Positions 8,435-17,914 of a DNA stretch of 64,000 nucleotides are shown piece after piece. The number at the start of each line of letters is the position of its first letter. Within the stretch, counting starts at the first letter, position 1. The notes beneath the pieces were generated by a model that saw only the letters and a program-made list of their open reading frames with translations, was not told where the DNA came from and did not search any database. Source of the DNA: JAKVCB01 sp963578605 (lineage in GTDB: Bacteria; Planctomycetota; Planctomycetia; Pirellulales; Lacipirellulaceae); the NCBI GenBank assembly GCA_963578605.1, contig CAUZEA010000008.1, positions 1-64,000 of the forward strand, in the 5' to 3' direction. The position numbers were made by a program, and so were the translations under genes.

Positions 8435-9862
8435 TTAGGCGGTTAAGCGGTCCGACAGATCGTTGTACCCGCCAACATCCGTGAGGCGTTGGTCCCGCCC
8501 ATTGAAAAAGTAGGTCAACTTTTCGTGATCGAGCCCCAGCAGTGAAAGCATGGTCGCGTGTAAATCGTTCACATGGACTTTGTCTTCGACGGCGTGGAAT
8601 CCGAAGTCATCGGTGGCACCGATGACCTGCCCACCACGAATCCCCCCGCCGGCCATCCAGACGCTAAAACCGTACGGATGGTGATCACGACCATCGTTGC
8701 CTTGCTTGATCGGTGTACGGCCGAATTCTCCAGCCCAGACCAGCAATGTTTCGTCCAGCAAGCCACGCTGGGCCAGGTCGGTGAGTAATCCGGCAATTGG
8801 CCGATCGGTTTTTTCAGCCTGTTTTAAGTGCTGTTGTTCACATTGGGAATGAGAATCCCAACCGGCGCTCACGAGCTGGACATAGCGAACACCACGTTCG
8901 ACCATCCGGCGACCAAACAAGCAAAGCCTGCCAAACTTTCGGGTCGACTTATCATCCACACCGTACAGGTCGCGTGTCTGTTGTGTTTCTTGCGAGAGGT
9001 CGATCAACTCGGGCGCTGCCGACTGCATACGAAAAGCCAGCTCGTAGTTCGCAATCCGCGCATCCAATCGACTGTCGCCAGGTCGCGCCTCACGGTGACG
9101 GTCATTCCAGTGGTTGAGCTTGTTGAGCAGAATTCTCTGCGATCGTTCATCCATGTCGGGTGGACGTCCCAGGTTTTGAATGGGAACCCCATCCGTCGAG
9201 AAAAAAGTCCCTTGATGGGTTGCGGGCAGAAAACCAGAACTGTAAGTTGCAGCCCCATTTCGAATGAAGTGATCGGTCATGACCATGTAGGAGGGCAAAC
9301 GATCACTCTCTCCCCCAAGCCCGTAAGTCACCCACGAGCCCACGCTCGGATGCCCTAGCAGCCGGGTCCCCGTATTCATGATCGTGAGTGCCGATCCATG
9401 GATGAACAAGTCGTGATGACAGGAGCGAATGACCGCGAGTTTATCTGCATGTTTTGCGATGTTGGGAAAAAGGCTGGAAATATCAAGACCCGACTGGCCA
9501 TGTTTCTGGAAGGGAAATCGTGGCGCCATGACCTGGCTGTCAATCGTGTTTACTTGAGCCAAATCATAGGCTTGAAAATTCTCGGGCAGGAGCTGGCCGT
9601 CGTACCTGGCCATTTGTGGTTTTGGATCAAATGTTTCCAAATGGCTTGGTCCCCCCTGCATGAACAGGAAAATCACATGCTTTGCCCGGGGAGCGAAACT
9701 GGCGACTTGTGGCGCAAGCAGGTTCGCAGCCTGGCCCTCGGGTGTGAAACCGTCGCGAGACAGTAACTCAGTGAGCGCCAGGCCGCCAAACCCTAAACCA
9801 AAGCGGCGGAGAAACCGACGTCGCGACAGGCCTGGTATGCCGAATGGGCTGTGATCATTCAT
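8435..9862 (-). CDS. DUF1501 domain-containing protein (Tat-exported)
   Basis: The product (475 aa) is a planctomycete DUF1501 protein with an alkaline-phosphatase/sulfatase-like fold. It begins with a twin-arginine signal, 'SRRRFLRRFGLGFGGLAL', then 'KHVIFLFMQGGPSHLETFDPKP' at the domain start, 'SAGWDSHSQ' and 'WAGEFGRTPIKQ...GRDHHP' near metal-binding positions, and 'HVNDLHATMLSLLG' towards the end. ATG at 9862 is chosen over a TTG at 9889. It lies downstream of the DUF1549/DUF1553 gene on the same strand, the usual arrangement of this pair in planctomycetes. The function is not established; such pairs often sit in polysaccharide or sugar loci. Confidence 0.9.
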   Translation of the reverse strand: MNDHSPFGIPGLSRRRFLRRFGLGFGGLALTELLSRDGFTPEGQAANLLAPQVASFAPRAKHVIFLFMQGGPSHLETFDPKPQMARYDGQLLPENFQAYDLAQVNTIDSQVMAPRFPFQKHGQSGLDISSLFPNIAKHADKLAVIRSCHHDLFIHGSALTIMNTGTRLLGHPSVGSWVTYGLGGESDRLPSYMVMTDHFIRNGAATYSSGFLPATHQGTFFSTDGVPIQNLGRPPDMDERSQRILLNKLNHWNDRHREARPGDSRLDARIANYELAFRMQSAAPELIDLSQETQQTRDLYGVDDKSTRKFGRLCLFGRRMVERGVRYVQLVSAGWDSHSQCEQQHLKQAEKTDRPIAGLLTDLAQRGLLDETLLVWAGEFGRTPIKQGNDGRDHHPYGFSVWMAGGGIRGGQVIGATDDFGFHAVEDKVHVNDLHATMLSLLGLDHEKLTYFFNGRDQRLTDVGGYNDLSDRLTA

Positions 9863-9982
9863 GGCGAGGCTGGATCGTCTAAAAGACAAGTGATTCGCTG
9901 GGGACCAGCGCGGCGGGTAACCTGGTCACTTACCATGGTGGATAAATTTATTCGAGGTGGCCGAAAGGCTGCCGTCCTTCTG

Positions 9983-12172
9983 TCAATCGACGAAAGAAAA
10001 CTCATTAAGATTGTAGACTGCCAAACATATGTTCACCAACGCTGCCCCCTGAGAGGCTGGCATCGTGTCGAGTTGTGCGAAACTTTCCCCCTGCTCATTT
10101 GCCTTCTTGGCGTCGGCAGCCACGATCAATTCTTGTATGAACTCATTGGCCTCGCGCCGCTCGATATCACGAATCGGGCGTGAAAGGGCGATCATCCAGA
10201 GCCGCTCGAGCATGCTGTCGATATCTTCTCCTGATTCGCGCACCAGCCGCTGGGCGAGATGTTGTGCCTGCCGGTTTACCGATGGATTATTCAGACTCCA
10301 GAGTGCCTGGAGAGCAACCGTGGTTACATTGCGCTGAGGGCAGCTGGTTGAATTTTGCGGTGCGTCAAAAATCTGAAACATGGGGAAGCGGAAGTTGCGA
10401 CGTGAGAGAATATAGAGTCCTCGTCGGGTGTGATCTTCCGGATCGGCAGAAACAGGCCACTTCCAGTCAAGACGCATGGCTGCACTCTCATCTTTTGCCA
10501 GCGGTGGTACCACGGGACGACCGCCGATTTTGAGATTTATCGTGCCGGCTGTTGCATGAACTGCATCCCAGAGAGCTTCGGCTTCAAGTCGGCGTCGGTT
10601 CATCCGCCACAAAAGTCGGTTTTGAGGATCCAGCTCCAAATGATCTTCGGTCGCGTAACCGCTCGCCATCTGGTAGGTGCTGGAGGTCATGATCAGCCGA
10701 TGCATCGCATGGATGCTCCAGCCCCGACTGACAAATTCCCTCGCCAGCCAATCGAGTAATTTTGGGTGGGAGGGCGGTACTCCGTTGGTGCCAAAATCGT
10801 TGGGCGAGGCGACAAGTCCTTGTCCCATATGCCAGCCCCAGAGCCGGTTTGCCATCACGCGACTCGTCAACGGGTGGTCAGGTTCTGTCAGCCAAAGTGC
10901 CAGTTCCCTGCGACTGCCAAAGGGGCCGGTCACCTTCTTCGTGCGCCCCGTAGCGGCAGCTACCGCTGCTGGTAATGCCGGCTCGATTTGTTGTTGAGGC
11001 TGAGAGAGTTCACCCCGGTGCAACAGATGGATTGGTTTGATCAGTGCGGGATGTTCATGCCCAAAAACGACGGCCTTGGGGATCCCCATCATCGGGTCAT
11101 ACAAACTGTTGGGCTTTGATGATCCAAATTTGGGAAGTGCTAAGACCTTTTCTACAAGCCTATTACGAAGCCGATCGTGTTCGGCTTGTTCGTCAGCGGT
11201 GAGTTCTTTCTCGCCCATCCGCTGTTGGAACAGCTCATAGGTACGGATGGCCTCATGCGCCACAAGAATATGCGGGTACTCATCATAATAAGAGACGATC
11301 TCCATCGCTGTTAAAACTGGTATTTCTTGTTGAACGGTGCCGGAAAATACTGCCTGCATGGCAAAGTAATCTTCCTGGGAGATCGGGTCGAATTTGTGAT
11401 CGTGGCAGCGGGCACAGGCAAAAGTGAGTCCCATAAACACGGCTCCGGTTGTGTCGACCCAGTCGGTGAGCGTTTCGTACTGCAGGCGTTTTGCGTCGAG
11501 TGCCGACTCGGCAACTTTCGGCCCAAAACCATAGAGGCCTGTCCCCAGCAGTGCCTCCCGATGCCGCTGCTTGGTTGCGGAGACCTCGTAAACGTGCTTC
11601 GGATCCAAATCGAGATTGTCGGGCCAGATCTCGTCTCCGGCGATCTGTTCCTGCACGAATTGGTCATAGGGCTTATCGTCATTGAACGACTTGACCACAT
11701 AATCGCGGTACCTCCAGGCATACGGGTACGATTCGTCCGCTTCGAAACCGGCGGAGTCCGCATACCGTACTACATCCAACCAGTGGCGGCCCCAGCGTTC
11801 CCCGTAATGGGGGGATTGAAGCAACTTGTCAATCAGTTGAGGCCAGGCATCTGGGGACTCATCCTCGACGAATTCCCGTACCTGTTCAGGTGACGGTGGC
11901 AATCCCAACAGGTCAAAATACGCGCGGCGGACCAACGTGTGTTTGCCTGCCATCGGTGCGGGAGAGAGACCCGCTGCTTCGAGCCTGGCAAGAATGAATG
12001 CGTCGATTTCATTCCCGACTCGGTTGTCATACTCTAAGCTCCCCGCCGCGGGTACAGCAGGACGAGACGGTTTTATCAACGACCAATGGGTTGCGCCATC
12101 GTCGCCGGTGGCGGAACTCACGCACGTAATCAGCATTAGCCAAACGGTTGAAAGTATGCTCAACCAGATCAT
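9983..12172 (-). CDS. DUF1549 and DUF1553 domain-containing exported protein
   Basis: The 729-aa product starts with a signal peptide (MIWLSILSTVWLMLITCVSS). DUF1549 follows, with 'LVRRAYFDLLGLPPSPEQV' and 'YGERWGRHWLDVVRYADS'. A CARCHDHKFDP motif near residue 255 resembles a c-type haem site (CxxCH). DUF1553 is C-terminal, with 'RVMANRLWGWHMGQGLV', 'NDFGTNG' and 'HRLIMTSSTYQ'. Many relatives carry an N-terminal planctomycete cytochrome-c domain; this one does not, so only the internal CxxCH is present. It probably acts in the periplasm together with the DUF1501 partner 120 bp downstream. Its biochemical role is unknown. Confidence 0.9.
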   Translation of the reverse strand: MIWLSILSTVWLMLITCVSSATGDDGATHWSLIKPSRPAVPAAGSLEYDNRVGNEIDAFILARLEAAGLSPAPMAGKHTLVRRAYFDLLGLPPSPEQVREFVEDESPDAWPQLIDKLLQSPHYGERWGRHWLDVVRYADSAGFEADESYPYAWRYRDYVVKSFNDDKPYDQFVQEQIAGDEIWPDNLDLDPKHVYEVSATKQRHREALLGTGLYGFGPKVAESALDAKRLQYETLTDWVDTTGAVFMGLTFACARCHDHKFDPISQEDYFAMQAVFSGTVQQEIPVLTAMEIVSYYDEYPHILVAHEAIRTYELFQQRMGEKELTADEQAEHDRLRNRLVEKVLALPKFGSSKPNSLYDPMMGIPKAVVFGHEHPALIKPIHLLHRGELSQPQQQIEPALPAAVAAATGRTKKVTGPFGSRRELALWLTEPDHPLTSRVMANRLWGWHMGQGLVASPNDFGTNGVPPSHPKLLDWLAREFVSRGWSIHAMHRLIMTSSTYQMASGYATEDHLELDPQNRLLWRMNRRRLEAEALWDAVHATAGTINLKIGGRPVVPPLAKDESAAMRLDWKWPVSADPEDHTRRGLYILSRRNFRFPMFQIFDAPQNSTSCPQRNVTTVALQALWSLNNPSVNRQAQHLAQRLVRESGEDIDSMLERLWMIALSRPIRDIERREANEFIQELIVAADAKKANEQGESFAQLDTMPASQGAALVNICLAVYNLNEFSFVD

Positions 12173-12378
12173 TTTTAAATCTCAACGCAGCCAGACCGAT
12201 TGGTATCCATTCGATGTTATCAGGTTCAGTTCATTATAGTAGGTTCTCGCCGCATTTTCATTCCCAAACACAGTCGCTCAAACGGTTGGGGAACCCTGAT
12301 GCTTGTTAACGAACAGGTCAGGATCCGAGGCGTTCTCTGCCGAAATTGGGGAAATTGGGACAAAGACCAGCGGGCCCG

Positions 12379-12399
12379 AATAAAAGGGGCTTTGGCCCC
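12379..12399 (-). terminator. Rho-independent terminator of the iolD-like gene
   Basis: On the minus strand the sequence forms GGGGC, loop CAAA, GCCCC, followed by TTTTATT. This is a 5-bp GC stem with a U-tract, about 65 bp past the stop codon of the iolD-like gene. It is the clearest intrinsic terminator in the window. Confidence 0.65.
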
Positions 12400-12462
12400 G
12401 TCGATTCGCGTCGTTTGCGGTACGGAAAACGCGTTCAGCTGGTCGGTCTCATCGGGCAGAGT

Positions 12463-14349
12463 TCAATAATAAAGTCGTTGGAGCTGGTCACGGTCCCGTT
12501 CGTATTCGGCACGGTTTTTCTTGATGTAATCCGATTGACTTACTTCGGCTGGCGCGACGTCCCACCAGGTCCCGGAAGGTTGAGAGCCACGCTCGACATC
12601 GTTGTCTACCACGATCACACAACATCCGCTCTCTTTTCTTGACTTGGCCAGGGCATCACGGACTTCGTCCTCGGTTTGACAATGCCATGCCTGTGCGCCG
12701 AAGCCTTCACCTGTTTTTGCCAGGTCGAGTTCAACAAAGTCGCCAGACAGGCAGTTTGTCTTCTTTTCACGAACCCGCATCTCGTTGCCGAAGCTCCGGC
12801 CGGTCTTGAATTTTTGCAAATGGTGGATGCACTGGAAGCCGTGGTTGTCTGAGACGACGACCGTGATCTTCAGCCCGTTTTGTACAGCAGTTACGAGTTC
12901 AGTCGGGTTCATCAGGTAGGCCCCATCGCCGATCAGTACATACACTTCGCCTTCGGGTTGGGTCATGCGGATACCGATGCCGGCTGGAATCTCAAATCCC
13001 ATGCAGGAGAAACCGAACTCGAGGATCACCCGGGTTCCCTGGTTGGTGTCCCACATCTTGTTGGTGGTGTCAGGAAGCGTTCCGGAAGCACCAACGACCG
13101 TATCGCCGGCCTGGGCCATCTCGTTAACGATCCCGACCAGGTGCGCCTGGCCCAGAAGGTCATCGGGGGCGGTGTGAAATTCAACGTCCTGCACGTGTTT
13201 GCGGTATGCGTTATAGGCACTTTCGGCGCGGCTCGCGAGTTGGGCCCGATGCGCGAGACCAGCCGACTTTGCCTTGCTGTGCAGCCGTTTGAGCCCTTCG
13301 CGGGCGTCGGCCAGGATCGGCACAGCGCCCTGTTTGAACGCGTCGTGGCCGCACACGTTAATGCTGACAAACTGGACGTCTGGATTCTGGAAGGCCGACT
13401 GCGAGCCGGTGCTGAAGTCGGTCAGACGTGTGCCGACACAAAGTACCAGATCCGCCTCTTTCATAAATTCGATGCTTGCCGCGGTACCGCAAACGCCGCA
13501 CGCGCCAAGTTGGATTGGCGACTGTTTGAGTATCGCCCCCTTGCCGGCAAACGTTTCACCGACGGGAATGCCAAAAGCTTCGGCGAATTGCAAGAGCTCG
13601 TCGGACGCTTGGGAGTAATGCACCCCACCGCCGGCGACGATCAGGGGAGTTTTTGCCTTCTCGAGCAGAGCGACTACTTCATCAATTCGTTCTGAATCAG
13701 GTTGACGCCGCTCGATCCGCCAGATCCGCTTCTCAAAAAAATGTGCCGGAAAGTCGTGCGCCTGAGCCTGGATGTCCTGAGGCAGGCTGATGGTGACTGC
13801 GCCCGTCTCGGCAGGATCTGTCAGCACACGCATGGCTTCAGGCAGTGCGGTCAAGAGGTGTTCGGGACGGGTAATGCGGTCGAAGAAACGCGACAGCGGG
13901 CGAAATGCATCGTTCACAGAAATGTCCGCACTTACCGGGTGTTCCAGTTGTTGTAGTACCGGGCCTTGGTGACGTGTGCAGTAATAATCAGCCGGCAGCA
14001 AAAGCACGGGGAGTCGATTGATGGTGGCCAAAGCTGCACCGGTGAGCATATTGGTGGATCCCGGCCCGATCGAGGAGGTGACCGCAAGGGTCTGAGTCCG
14101 CAGCGTGGCTCGAGCAAAGCCGGCAGCAATATGAACCATCGCCTGCTCGTTACAACCCTTGTAAAACGGCAGCAGATCGCTGAATTCGTCCAGGGCCTGA
14201 CCCAGCCCCGCCACATTGCCGTGCCCAAAAATACCATAGAGGCCAGGGATCAATCGCTGGACATTGCCGTCGTGCTGGGAGTGTTGTACCGACAGGTAGC
14301 GGACCAGGGCCTGCGCTACCGTCAAACGAATGGTGTTTTGTTTGGCCAT
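12463..14349 (-). CDS. iolD: 3D-(3,5/4)-trihydroxycyclohexane-1,2-dione hydrolase (IolD-like)
   Basis: This thiamine-diphosphate enzyme (628 aa) has the three-domain acetolactate-synthase architecture and IolD-specific features: 'IFGHGNVAGLGQALDE' near residue 45, the catalytic Glu in 'GCNEQAMVHIA', 'DRITRPEHL', and the C-terminal ThDP motif starting GDGAYLMNP, ending near 'WWDVAPAEVS'. IolD opens the ring of the cyclic dione in myo-inositol catabolism to give 5-deoxyglucuronate. ATG at 14349 is chosen because 'MAKQNTIRLTVAQAL' matches family starts; the upstream 33 codons do not. No iolB, iolC, iolE or iolG homologue was recognised nearby, so it may act on another cyclic diketone in an unusual pathway. 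Confidence 0.85.
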   Translation of the reverse strand: MAKQNTIRLTVAQALVRYLSVQHSQHDGNVQRLIPGLYGIFGHGNVAGLGQALDEFSDLLPFYKGCNEQAMVHIAAGFARATLRTQTLAVTSSIGPGSTNMLTGAALATINRLPVLLLPADYYCTRHQGPVLQQLEHPVSADISVNDAFRPLSRFFDRITRPEHLLTALPEAMRVLTDPAETGAVTISLPQDIQAQAHDFPAHFFEKRIWRIERRQPDSERIDEVVALLEKAKTPLIVAGGGVHYSQASDELLQFAEAFGIPVGETFAGKGAILKQSPIQLGACGVCGTAASIEFMKEADLVLCVGTRLTDFSTGSQSAFQNPDVQFVSINVCGHDAFKQGAVPILADAREGLKRLHSKAKSAGLAHRAQLASRAESAYNAYRKHVQDVEFHTAPDDLLGQAHLVGIVNEMAQAGDTVVGASGTLPDTTNKMWDTNQGTRVILEFGFSCMGFEIPAGIGIRMTQPEGEVYVLIGDGAYLMNPTELVTAVQNGLKITVVVSDNHGFQCIHHLQKFKTGRSFGNEMRVREKKTNCLSGDFVELDLAKTGEGFGAQAWHCQTEDEVRDALAKSRKESGCCVIVVDNDVERGSQPSGTWWDVAPAEVSQSDYIKKNRAEYERDRDQLQRLYY

Positions 14350-14508
14350 TTTGGTAATTCCTATCTGCTTCAGAAGACTCGTCCAGCAAACGGTTCTCAG
14401 CCGATTATCATACCCTGCGCACTTACGGAGAACGACCCATTTTTTCAACGCTGTTTTGGCGGCAATTCGCCACTTGGGCCTCGTGGAAACTGTGACCGGC
14501 GACGGTCA

Positions 14509-14660
14509 CTAGTGCGGCGGGATTTGCATGGGAACCTTGCGGATGATCGAGGTCAGATCGCCACCGACCAGCAGTTGGGTTGCGGTCATGAACAAAGACG
14601 TTTTCGGCGTCAGCAACAACACCGCTTCGGCTCAGCAGCATCGTGGTTGGCCCGTGGATT
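14509..14660 (-). pseudogene. C-terminal relic of an SDR gene
   Basis: Between iolD and the dioxygenase-like gene, the minus strand reads 'EAVLLLTPKTSLFMTATQL' then 'LVGGDLTSI' before a stop at 14509-14511. This matches the end of classical SDRs ('AVLFLxSpxSsFMTG..LxVDGGxTx'). An upstream stretch fits the preceding helix only in another frame, implying a further indel. Only about 45-50 codons remain, with no start and no active site. It indicates that a longer SDR gene once lay here. Confidence 0.4.
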
Positions 14661-14673
14661 CAGATATCGGATG

Positions 14674-15610
14674 CTATCCGATGCCTATGTCGCGCAGAAA
14701 CTGCTGATTGCACTTGGCGATGGGATCTCCACCACGGTAGGTACGATGTCTCGTGTTGGGGAGGACGTTGACCAGGTTGGTGTCGGTTTCTTCCAGGTAG
14801 CGTTCCAGCTGTTCGGTGACTACCCCCCCGATGACGAATTGCTGATCCGGAGAGACTCTGGATAGAGATCGTTGCGGAAATAGGCATTACCCAGTAAGTC
14901 GATGGGCATATCCGGCATATTTTCTACAGTTTTTTTGCAGCAGACATCTGCCGTGATCCAATGGCCTCCGTAGCCGCGTCGCCAGCGATCGGACTCATTG
15001 CGGTGCGAGGTGTGCAGGGCCTGGCTGTGATGGAAGACCACCCCTCCTTTGCGGACCAGTGCAAGCGACTCTTTGCTTCGGTCGATCAACTCCTCGGGGG
15101 GCACCTGGTGGTTCGGGTCATGCGGAAGTGGCGCGTGTGGCAAGGGGCCCTTGTGGGAGCCGTCGATATACCGCAGGCAGCCGTTGCCGGCATCGACATC
15201 GTCCATAGCAATCCACGATGTGATTACATCGTCGGCGGGAAAACATTGAAAATAGGCGTTGTCCTGGTGGAATGGCTTGGCTGAACCAAAGTGGGGTGGC
15301 TTCATGAATATCTGGTCGCTCATCAGTAGCGGTTGTTTGCCGAGCAGCATCTTGAGGATGTCAATGACCCTCGTATCAAGTATGAGCTGGCGAAAGAGCG
15401 GCTGCTTCAGAAAGGGTTGCTCAATTTTGCGCGGCGCCTGTTGGCCATCTTCTGAATGGTCAACCCTGGTTCGGGGGCAGACCTCAATTCTTCAAAGCCA
15501 ATTTTTGTCGCCAATTCAGCGACCTGCTCTACTTCCTCCGGCTGGAACACCCCTTCTACGACTAGCCATCCCTTTTCCCAGTATTGGTCGTAGGCTACCT
15601 GGTTGATCAT
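14674..15610 (-). pseudogene. Phytanoyl-CoA dioxygenase-like gene with two frameshifts
   Basis: The N-terminal part starts at ATG 15610 ('MINQVAYDQYWEKGWLVVEG') and runs out of frame at 15407. The second part resumes as '...DGQQAPRKIEQPFLKQPLF' and contains the Fe(II)/2-oxoglutarate site: HQD in 'PFHQDNAYFQ', a distal His in 'QALHTSHRNES' and a following Arg. This frame stops at 14820 at a seven-G run; one more G would continue through 'VVTEQLERYLEETDTNLVNV' to a stop at 14674. The first break also lies beside a five-C run. The full gene would encode about 312 aa, a normal length. Homopolymer errors or real decay are both possible. Substrate unknown. Confidence 0.65.
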
Positions 15611-15867
15611 GTTGGTACGACTCAAATCGATAAGGTCTGGAAGTGACGGGCAAAAGGCAGAAACGGTCCAATTGCCAATCGCATCACAGTCTGTCAACCA
15701 ACCGATCAGGTGGTCAATGGTTTTTGAGATTGGACTTTGGTACCGCCATTGTTGTGTACGACCTGGGTTGCGACCACCAACTGTGTGACCAAACAGGACG
15801 ATGCACCTCTCGGTTCCTTCGTGCCGTTTGATTGACTCCGGCACTGCGGGCCAACAGCATGTACCGC

Positions 15868-16657
15868 ATGAGGCTCACAGGAAAAATTGCCGTGATTGTC
15901 GGGGGTGGGTCGGGTATGGGTGACATCACCGCAAAGCTCTTTGCGGAAGAAGGTGTTGCGGTTGTCGTCGCCGACCTTGACGAGCAGGCTGCTCAAGCCG
16001 TAGCTCAAACGATTCAAGATACCAGGCCTGACACTGTTGTTCTTGCCAAGTGCGTTAATGTGACAGTTGAAGCGAGTGTGGAGGATTCGGCCCGCTTTGT
16101 CAGCAATGAACCGGGACCTACCGATGTTCTCGTCAATACCTTCGGTCTGGCGGTGTTTGTCCCGCTGGTAGAACATAAGTTATGAACAGTGGCGGCAGAT
16201 GATCGACGTGAACTTAACGGGCACATTCCTGACCTGCCTCGCTTTTGGCCGGCAGATGGTTGAGCGGCGCTCGGGAAAAATCGTCAACTTCGGTTCCACG
16301 GCCAGCCTCAGCGGTGTGCCCGGCATGGTGCATTACACGGCCGCCAAGCACGGTGTACTCGGTTTGACCCGGGCACTGGCCGTCGAGTGGGGCAAATACA
16401 ACGTGTACGTCAACTGCATTTGCCCAGGTGCCACCACCACGCCGTTGATGTTGGGCTGCACCAATCAAAAGTGGCGGTCCGCGCGGCAGCGGCGGATTCC
16501 GCTCGGGCGGCTCGGCAGCCCGGAGGACCAGGCCCGGGTGGCCCTGTTTCTTGCCTCCGCAGATTCTGATTACGTGACCGGTGCCAGCATCACCACCGAC
16601 GGCGGTGTTTACGCCATGGCGGCAGCAACGTCGGAAGATGCGCTGGCAGATGAATGA
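15868..16657 (+). pseudogene. SDR gene interrupted by a one-base frameshift
   Basis: The first part has 'VIVGGGSGMGD' as cofactor loop, Asp in 'VVVADLDEQ', and 'TDVLVNTFGLAVFVPLVE'. It terminates at 16185 shortly after. The next frame continues naturally with 'ISYEQWRQMIDVNLTGTFL', catalytic Ser in 'NFGSTASLSG', YTAAK, 'NCICPGATTTPLM', and 'GASITTDGG'. An extra base near 16172-16175 explains the break; there is no long homopolymer there. Restored length is about 263 aa. The start could be ATG 15868 or 15859. If the shift is real the product is dead, since the active site lies after it. Confidence 0.75.
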
Positions 16658-16858
16658 TAAACCAGCCACGAAGTTGCGAAATCGGGGGTCGCTCATTCCA
16701 GTTAGCAGACGCAAACAGCCCGACCAACGGTCGGCGGACCAGAACCAATACTGAGTTCGTGCCGCGCAGGTGGCGGCATGAAAATTTTTGCAAAGTGCCC
16801 CAGGCGAAAAAATCGGTTGCAACCCCCGTAGGTCACCATGAAAAATAGTGCGCCCGGA

Positions 16859-17914
16859 CTAACACTCAGTCGTTTCGTCGATTTCCACACCGACCCGCCG
16901 GGCCGTGTGGATGATCTGGTCCCAGGTTTCCGGATCGAGTGGTATTCCCTCGCGCTCGCGGTGCGCCTTGCGGCGGAAGTGATATTCTCCAGGCAGAATC
17001 ACATCGTCATAACCTTGGGCCGGTGCCGATGACTTTATGTAGGACTTGAGCTCTTCAATGGCCGTTTTGAACTCTGCGGGTGGGGCAAACTGGCTTGGAT
17101 CAACAACGATAAAGCAGGCACGTTGTCCGTAAGGACCTTCGGCCGTTGCCAAATGTCCGCTTAGCGTATTGCTCAGCACCTCGACAAGCATGCCCAGTCC
17201 AAAGCCCTTAAAGCCGTGCACGCCGCCCAACGGAAGAATGGTGCCAGGGGGGGGGCCGTAAAAGTCGTTGGGATCGCGGGTGACCGCGCCGTTGGCATCG
17301 AGCACAAAATTGTCGGGAAGTTCATCGCCCTGGTTGCGGAACAGCCGGATCTTTCCTTCGGAGATTGCACTGGTCGACATATCCAGGATGAGTGGGTCAC
17401 CGTTGGTGGGAATGGCATAGGCAAAGGGATTGGTGGCCAGGCGCGGCTCGCGCCCTCCCCAGGGGGAGACATAATGCCCCGCGATCGGCCAGCTGGCCGT
17501 AGCGATGCAGATCATGTTGTGCTGCCGGGCGACCACCTCGGCAAAGGCACCCAGCCGAGCCATGTGATGGCAGTTGTAAACGGTGGTGCAGCCTAAATGA
17601 TGCTGCTTTGCCTTTTCGACCGCCAACTTAACGGCCTGCATGGCCACCACGGACCCAAAATTCCCACCACCATCCAACACCGCCGTGGTTGTCGATTCTC
17701 TACAAACGGTAAGCGGTACTCCCGGGTGGATTTTCTTGTTGAGCAGGTCATCCATATACCACACGATGCGGATGATGCCGTGCGAATCGAGCCCCATCAG
17801 GTTGGCATCGACCAGCACGTCGGTCACGAGGGTGGCTTCGTCGGTCGAAGCGCCACCGGCGGTGAAGATGCGCTGTCCGACTTGGCGAAGTCGCTGATGG
17901 GAGGAATTGTCCAC
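16859..17914 (-). CDS. Ldh family oxidoreductase (second paralogue)
   Basis: The 351-aa product has the Ldh-family layout: an N-terminal helical segment, 'LMGLDSHGIIRIVWY', 'CHHMARLGAFAEV', 'SPWGGREPRLATNPFAYAIP', and 'VHGFKGFGLGMLVEVLS'. The start is GTG at 17914, preceded by AAGGGA at suitable spacing; no in-frame ATG upstream fits. Such enzymes use NAD(P) to oxidise 2-hydroxy or sugar acids, or reduce cyclic imines. It is intact, unlike its convergent neighbour, the frameshifted SDR. Its relation to the paralogue at 6580 suggests either two steps of one route or two substrates. Substrate unknown. Confidence 0.87.
   Translation of the reverse strand: MDNSSHQRLRQVGQRIFTAGGASTDEATLVTDVLVDANLMGLDSHGIIRIVWYMDDLLNKKIHPGVPLTVCRESTTTAVLDGGGNFGSVVAMQAVKLAVEKAKQHHLGCTTVYNCHHMARLGAFAEVVARQHNMICIATASWPIAGHYVSPWGGREPRLATNPFAYAIPTNGDPLILDMSTSAISEGKIRLFRNQGDELPDNFVLDANGAVTRDPNDFYGPPPGTILPLGGVHGFKGFGLGMLVEVLSNTLSGHLATAEGPYGQRACFIVVDPSQFAPPAEFKTAIEELKSYIKSSAPAQGYDDVILPGEYHFRRKAHREREGIPLDPETWDQIIHTARRVGVEIDETTEC

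Noticed and set aside
13966..14865. 299-codon plus-strand open frame
   Set aside because: It lies opposite iolD and the SDR/dioxygenase remnants, has no motifs, and the minus strand explains the sequence.
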